The translations under genes were made by a program, and so were the position numbers. Below are positions 60,267-64,000 of a stretch of 64,000 bases of DNA, in pieces. Source of the stretch: Pyropia yezoensis. Taxonomy: Eukaryota > Rhodophyta > Bangiophyceae > Bangiales > Bangiaceae. The notes under the pieces were generated by a model. That model was not told the DNA's origin. It searched no databases and saw nothing but the letters and a program-made list of their open reading frames with translations. Every line of letters starts with the position of its first letter. Position 1 is the first letter of the stretch. Location of the stretch: NCBI GenBank assembly GCA_009829735.1, contig CM020618.1:15110568-15174567 (forward strand), written 5' to 3'.

Positions 60267-60804
60267 ATGCAGGGTTACACGTACTGTCCTTTGACCTGGG
60301 GGAAGAGTGTGCAATCGTTGCAGCTATTCGTGCTGTCTTTTGACTTGTGAGCCCAGCTCTGTTTTCTTCTACACCAGCCCCGTCCAGTCGGCCGCGTCGA
60401 GCACCACCACCGTCGGGGGGGACACCACCATCAGCAGCTCCCCGCCGAGGGAGGGGCGAGCGCCAATACGGGAAGCGGGTCTCCCAGCGCGACGGCGCAG
60501 CGGCGACCGCCGCTGCCGCTGCCGCTGCCGCTGCCCTTTGGGGCGGCGGCCAGCGCGGGCGTGTCGTCGGCGTCGGCAACGAGCACTCCTACGACCTCGG
60601 TGGTGGCGCCCGCCCACCCCCCCCCCCCCCCCCCACCACCCCACGACCCCCCACCCCCCCCCACCCCGGACACTTCACTGCCCCCCCCTCTCCCCCACCC
60701 CGCCCCCCCCCTCCCCCCCTTCCCCCCTCCCCCCCCTCCCGGCGGGAGGCGTCTGTGGCCCGCCCATTCGGGGTCGGTGGGCAGCCGGGCGGCGCACAGC
60801 AAAG
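60267..60804. other. Spacer with C-rich tract
   Basis: 60600-60745 is mainly C runs broken by single bases. The preceding 300 bases show no supportable gene. Confidence 0.5.
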
Positions 60805-61087
60805 TCGGTGGCCTGCCGGGCGGCCCAGTTCAATGCCGGTGGCCTGCCGGGCGGCCCAGTTCAATGTCGGTGGCCTGCCGAGCGGCCCAGTTCAATGCCG
60901 GTGGCCTGACGGGCGGCCCAGTTCAATGTCGGTGGCCTGCCGGGCGGCCCAGTTCAATGTCGGTGGCCTCCCGAGCGGCCCAGTTCAATGCCGGTGGCCT
61001 GCCGGGCGGCCCAGTTCAATGTCGGTGGCCTGCCGGGCGGCCCAAATCAACGTCGGTGGCCTGCCGGGCTGCCCAATCCAATGTCGG
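60805..61087 (+). repeat. 31-bp minisatellite (about 9 units)
   Basis: The unit is GGTGGCCTGCCGGGCGGCCC followed by AGTTCAATGCC, with C/T variation near its end and a few other changes. Because 31 is not divisible by 3, each frame reads the same 31-residue peptide over three units. The last units are degenerate (AAATCAACG, AATCCAATG). Confidence 0.9.
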
Positions 61088-61545
61088 CCTGGGGGGGGGG
61101 GACAGTCGGTTGAACCGCCCCCCCCCCCCCCCCCCTCCCCCCCTCCCTCGATTGCGGCCCCCCGTCGCCCCCCTCGCCCTCACAGAAAACGTCCGGAGAC
61201 CACCACCACAGCGGCCCCGGCGCCCCACTGTGGCACGCCCCATACCAACCAGCAGCCGCCCCCCCTCCCCGCCGACGCGGCTGCCCGTGGTTGGCGGCCG
61301 CTGCGGCTCCCGCCAACGCTGCTGCCGGCCCCCGTCCCCGCCAACGCGGCTGCCGGTGCCCCCCCTCCCGCCCCCCCTCCCGGTCAAGGACTACGTATTG
61401 GCGGGGGCCGACGCGGCTGCCACGCCCCCTCCCCGCCGACGCGGCTGTGTGTGAATAACAAGACGCATTTATGTGTACTCTCTCAATGCTCACTCCCGAC
61501 TGCGTCCCCCCCCGTGTCTTCTCCCCCCGCGTCTTCTCCCCCTGC

Positions 61546-62190
61546 TCATTCCCCGCGCTCTGTCCAGGCCTTCCTTCCAAAACCATACCCAATCAATGTC
61601 AGCCCGCGCCCGTAGACAGAGTCCCTCCGCACAACATGCTCATGGGTACGATTCATAAGCGCGTCGAACGCAAAGTTACCCGGATACCCGTAGTTCCCGT
61701 CGCCATTCGTCGGCCCGCAGTGGCCGTGTTCAGCGTGAAACATGTGAACGGCAATATAAAACAGACGACTGCGAGCGTCAAAAAAACCCACCCAGCCCGC
61801 ACAGAGAGAGCCTCCGCGAAGCCCGAGACTTGTTCAGCAACGTTCCATAACGCGCGTCCTCCTCAGTGTACCTCTGCAAGCACGCGCGGATAGCGGAGTC
61901 CTCAGCGACCTCCAGCGCGACGTCCGCGACCGACTTGAACGCGACATCCGCGGGCATCGTCCAAAGACGCATCAGCGTCATGGACGACGCGTCCAGGTCG
62001 CCAGTCAGCCCCCCCCAGCCGTCCCGAGCGAGCATGCCCGCGTAACGGCTCCGCATCTGCGCGAACCCAGACGAAAGGCCACACTCTGTGAGGCACTTAC
62101 CGGCCAGGATGGCCTTGTGCCCCTTGCCTCTGGTGCCGCCCGCGACCTAGCCGACCAGCAAGTAGACAAAAAGAAGAGCTCATAGCGCAT
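61546..62190 (-). CDS. Small unknown gene, at least two exons, one frame problem
   Basis: The first exon, from ATG at 62190, ends at a good donor (GTAAGT near 62101). The next begins after CGCGCAG near 62057 and reads MRSRYAGMLARDGWGGLTGD and FKSVADVALEVAEDSAIRAC, stopping at 61778. A second frame starting around the same T7 run (61784-61791) continues with ordinary protein sequence (FYIAVHMFHAEHGHCGPTNG, DALMNRTHEHVVRRD) to 61546. The two frames could be one protein if the T run is miscounted, or an intron lies there. I do not recognise the family. The region has lower GC than its neighbours. Confidence 0.35.
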
Positions 62191-62697
62191 CTGGTGGTGT
62201 TTGGCACGGGTCTTTCTTTCTAGTCAGCCTGGCCTGAGGGGCCTGTTTGTGTCTCTCTTGCGCGGCCTTCCGCGTTCTCTCTGCGTGTTGCCGAGGGTTT
62301 TCAACCAATGAGATGTGTGTATTTTTACCCAGAAGCCCGCTCTTAATAGGGCGTGCGCTGCGGGGAGGCGGACGAGTGAGCTGTCCGCTACCTGGACGAC
62401 GGCCATCTCCTTCCCTGCGCTCCCCTCCCCCCCCTTCCCCACCCCCCTGGGGAGGGAGCGGGGGTTGCGTGGCGAGCTGGGGGGGGCGGGAAAGCTGCAC
62501 GCTACCTGGATGACAGCCGTCTCCTTCCCTCCGCTCCCCAATTCCTCCCCTTGCTTTTTGTACCCCTTGCTTGTTGTACCCCTCTCTTTCTCTGTCAGGC
62601 TGCGCGCTTGTGGCTCCCCCGTCCCCGACGCCCCCCGTCCCAAACCCCCCCGCCCCATACTCTTTAGCCGCCTGTCCCCTGTGAGTACCGCAAGTTT
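62191..62697. other. Spacer with a partial tandem duplication
   Basis: GCTACCTGGA and CCGTCTCCTTCCCT-like words recur about 130 bp apart (62389 and 62502). Possible acceptor-like sequence (TCCCCTGTGAG) occurs at about 62675, before the open frame at 62698. No independent gene. Confidence 0.4.
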
Positions 62698-63765
62698 TTG
62701 GCGTGGGACCGCGAGACCCGCCGCGCGCGCGCGACCTCGGCGCGGTCCCATCGGCCGGCGCCCGCCCCTGCCGCGGCGACGGCGCCCGCCCCTGCCGCGG
62801 CGACGGCGCCCGCCCCTGCCGCAACGACGGCGCCCACCCCTGTCGTCGTGCCGGCGCCTGCCCCTGCCGCGGCGACGGCGCCTGCCACTGCCGCGGCGAC
62901 GGCGCCCGCCCCTGCCGCGGCGACGGCGCCCGCCCCTGCCACGGCGACGGCGCCCGCCCCTGTCGTCGTGCCGGCGCCCACCCCTGCCGCGGCGACGGCG
63001 CCCGCCCCTGTCGTCGTGCCGGCGCCCACCCCTGCCGCGGCGACGGCGCCCGCCCCTGTCGTCGTGCCGGCGCCCGCCCCTGCCGCGGCGACGGCGCCCG
63101 CGCCTGCCGCGGCGACGGCGCCCACCCCTGTCGTCGTGCCGGCACCCGCTCCTGCCGCGGCGACAGCGCCCGCCCCTGCCGCGGCGACGGCGCCCGCCGC
63201 TGCCGCGGCGACGGCGCCCGCCCCTGCCGCAGCGACTGCGCCCGCCCCTGCCGCGGCGACGGCGCCCGCCCCTGCCGCGGCGACGGCGCCCACCCCTGTC
63301 GTCGTGCCGGCACCCGCCCCTGCCGCGGCGACGGCGCCCGCCCCTGCCGCGGCGACGGCGCCCGCCCCTGCCACGGCGACGGCGCCCGCCCCTGTCGTCG
63401 TGCCGGCGCCCACCCCTGCCGCGGCGACGGCGCCCGCCCCTGTCGTCGTACCGGCGCCCACCCCTGTCGTCGTGCCGGCGCTCGCCCCTGCCGCGGCGCC
63501 GAATTTTGCGTACGCCCTCTCCCCGGTGGGCGCGTACGTCCCCCCCCCGGCGTGGCCGCCGGTCTCGGCGCCCGCCAGCCCGTCGCTGTGGGCGTGGCCG
63601 CCTGTGTCGGCGGGAGCGTACGCCCCTCCCCCGGCGTGGCCGCCTGTGTCGGCGGGAGCGTACGCCCCTCGCCCGGCGTGGTCGCCTGTGTCGGCGCCCG
63701 CCAGCCCGTCCCTGCGGACGTGGCCCGCCCCCACCAAGCGGCGGCGGACGGGTGGTCTGAACTAA
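62698..63765 (+). CDS. Ala/Pro octapeptide-repeat protein (C-terminal exon)
   Basis: About 355 codons ending at TAA 63765. About 30 copies of an octapeptide (APAPAAAT, with TPVVVPAP variants) are encoded by 24-bp units. A non-repeat junction (APNFAYALSPVGAYVPP) follows, then three 14-residue AYAPPPAWPPVSAG-like units and a basic end (TKRRRTGGLN). The frame has no ATG at its start and is open back to about 62675, so an upstream exon is likely (residues YRKFLAWDRETRRARA). Repetitive Pro/Ala proteins are often extracellular or structural, but the KRRR near the C terminus could be nuclear. Function not assigned. The opposite strand is also open through the repeat, as a side effect of composition. 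Confidence 0.5.
   Translation: MAWDRETRRARATSARSHRPAPAPAAATAPAPAAATAPAPAATTAPTPVVVPAPAPAAATAPATAAATAPAPAAATAPAPATATAPAPVVVPAPTPAAATAPAPVVVPAPTPAAATAPAPVVVPAPAPAAATAPAPAAATAPTPVVVPAPAPAAATAPAPAAATAPAAAAATAPAPAAATAPAPAAATAPAPAAATAPTPVVVPAPAPAAATAPAPAAATAPAPATATAPAPVVVPAPTPAAATAPAPVVVPAPTPVVVPALAPAAAPNFAYALSPVGAYVPPPAWPPVSAPASPSLWAWPPVSAGAYAPPPAWPPVSAGAYAPRPAWSPVSAPASPSLRTWPAPTKRRRTGGLN
62755..63500 (+). repeat. 24-bp tandem repeat array
   Basis: The unit CCGCGGCGACGGCGCCCGCC plus CCTG has a common variant with GTCGTCGTGCCGGCG. Multiples of 24 keep the frame, unlike the 31-bp array at 60805. Confidence 0.9.
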
Positions 63766-64000
63766 TCGTCCCCATCGTCTCCTGCCCCCCCCCCCCCCCC
63801 CCCCCCCCCCGGTGTGCCACGCCTTTGGCGGTGCGCCTGGGGGGGTGGGGCTGCTCCCCCCCGGCGCGCCACGCCTTTGGCGGTGCGCCTCCCCCCAGGC
63901 GCGCCACGTCTTTGGCGGTGCGCCTGGGGAGGCAGGCGCGCCACGCCTCTGGCGGTGCGCCTCCCCCCAGGCGCGTCACGCCTTTGGCGGTGCGCCTGGG
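63766..64000. repeat. Poly-C run and 35-50 bp repeats reaching the window end
   Basis: About 27 C at 63785-63811, then five copies of a core resembling GCGCCACGCCTTTGGCGGTG followed by CGCCT, spaced by alternating G-rich or C-rich linkers. The array continues past the edge. Confidence 0.8.

Noticed and set aside
60805-61087. CRISPR array
   Set aside because: Units are directly contiguous with no unique spacers, and the genome is eukaryotic.
62180-63979. 599-codon minus-strand frame with RQGRAPSP repeats
   Set aside because: It is the antisense of the 24-bp array. The plus frame has a better unique C-terminal region and natural stop.
1-64000. tRNA or rRNA genes
   Set aside because: By eye I found no cloverleaf with a matching T-arm (GGTTCRA) and acceptor stem, and no rRNA-like sequence. 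A covariance-model scan would be needed to exclude them.

Overview
The window is GC-rich eukaryotic nuclear DNA. It has spliceosomal GT-AG introns of about 105-330 bp, almost all in phase 0, long poly-G/poly-C runs, triplet-rich minisatellites and several retroelement families. Multi-intron host genes, chromodomain Ty3/gypsy elements, a DIRS/PAT-type tyrosine-recombinase retroelement and a copper-oxygenase (LPMO-like) gene fit a GC-rich alga. A bangiophyte red alga such as Porphyra/Pyropia is my best guess, but nothing here proves it.

Layout. 1-2873: the 5' part of a Ty3/gypsy element (family A, copy 1, minus strand). 2874-6078: 5' exons of a basic, Pro/Lys-rich host gene (gene 1, minus strand). 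7719-11393: 5' part of a second Ty3/gypsy family (B), ending in a 500-N gap (11394-11893). 11894-20669: family A copy 2 (plus strand, 5' end lost in the gap). 20670-22532: 3' exons of gene 1. 22736-25363: GGN minisatellites, two direct copies of a 0.55-kb block and a captured 396-bp pol fragment. 25364-27407: a 5'-truncated transposase gene. 28510-34059: a complete DIRS/PAT-like element. 35378-37790: an Ala/Pro/Gly-rich gene with a faint Mediator-27-like pattern, broken by homopolymers. 39132-39983: a Gly-rich protein gene (minus). 39984-45009: poly-G and GCC repeats with strong inverted repeats. 45010-46488: the LPMO-like gene (minus). 48206-60266: host gene 2, cut in two by family A copy 3 (49838-59214, LTRs 469 bp, TSD CGGAT). 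60805-64000: minisatellites, a small unknown gene and an octapeptide-repeat protein gene.

The main structural conclusion is that family A copies 1 and 2 are very probably one insertion. Their shared 2.27 kb is almost identical, their LTRs share private variants, both outer flanks carry GGGAG, and the host reading frames on either side are halves of one gene in the same frame. The first 11.4 kb therefore looks like a contig placed in the wrong orientation beside a false gap.

The most unusual biology is in family A itself. It has a large conserved antisense gene between pol and the 3' LTR. It also carries about twenty copies of the 7-mer CAA(C/G)TTG, many extended into perfect palindromes of 11-21 bp. 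Family B coding sequence is also rich in inverted repeats, but without that core.
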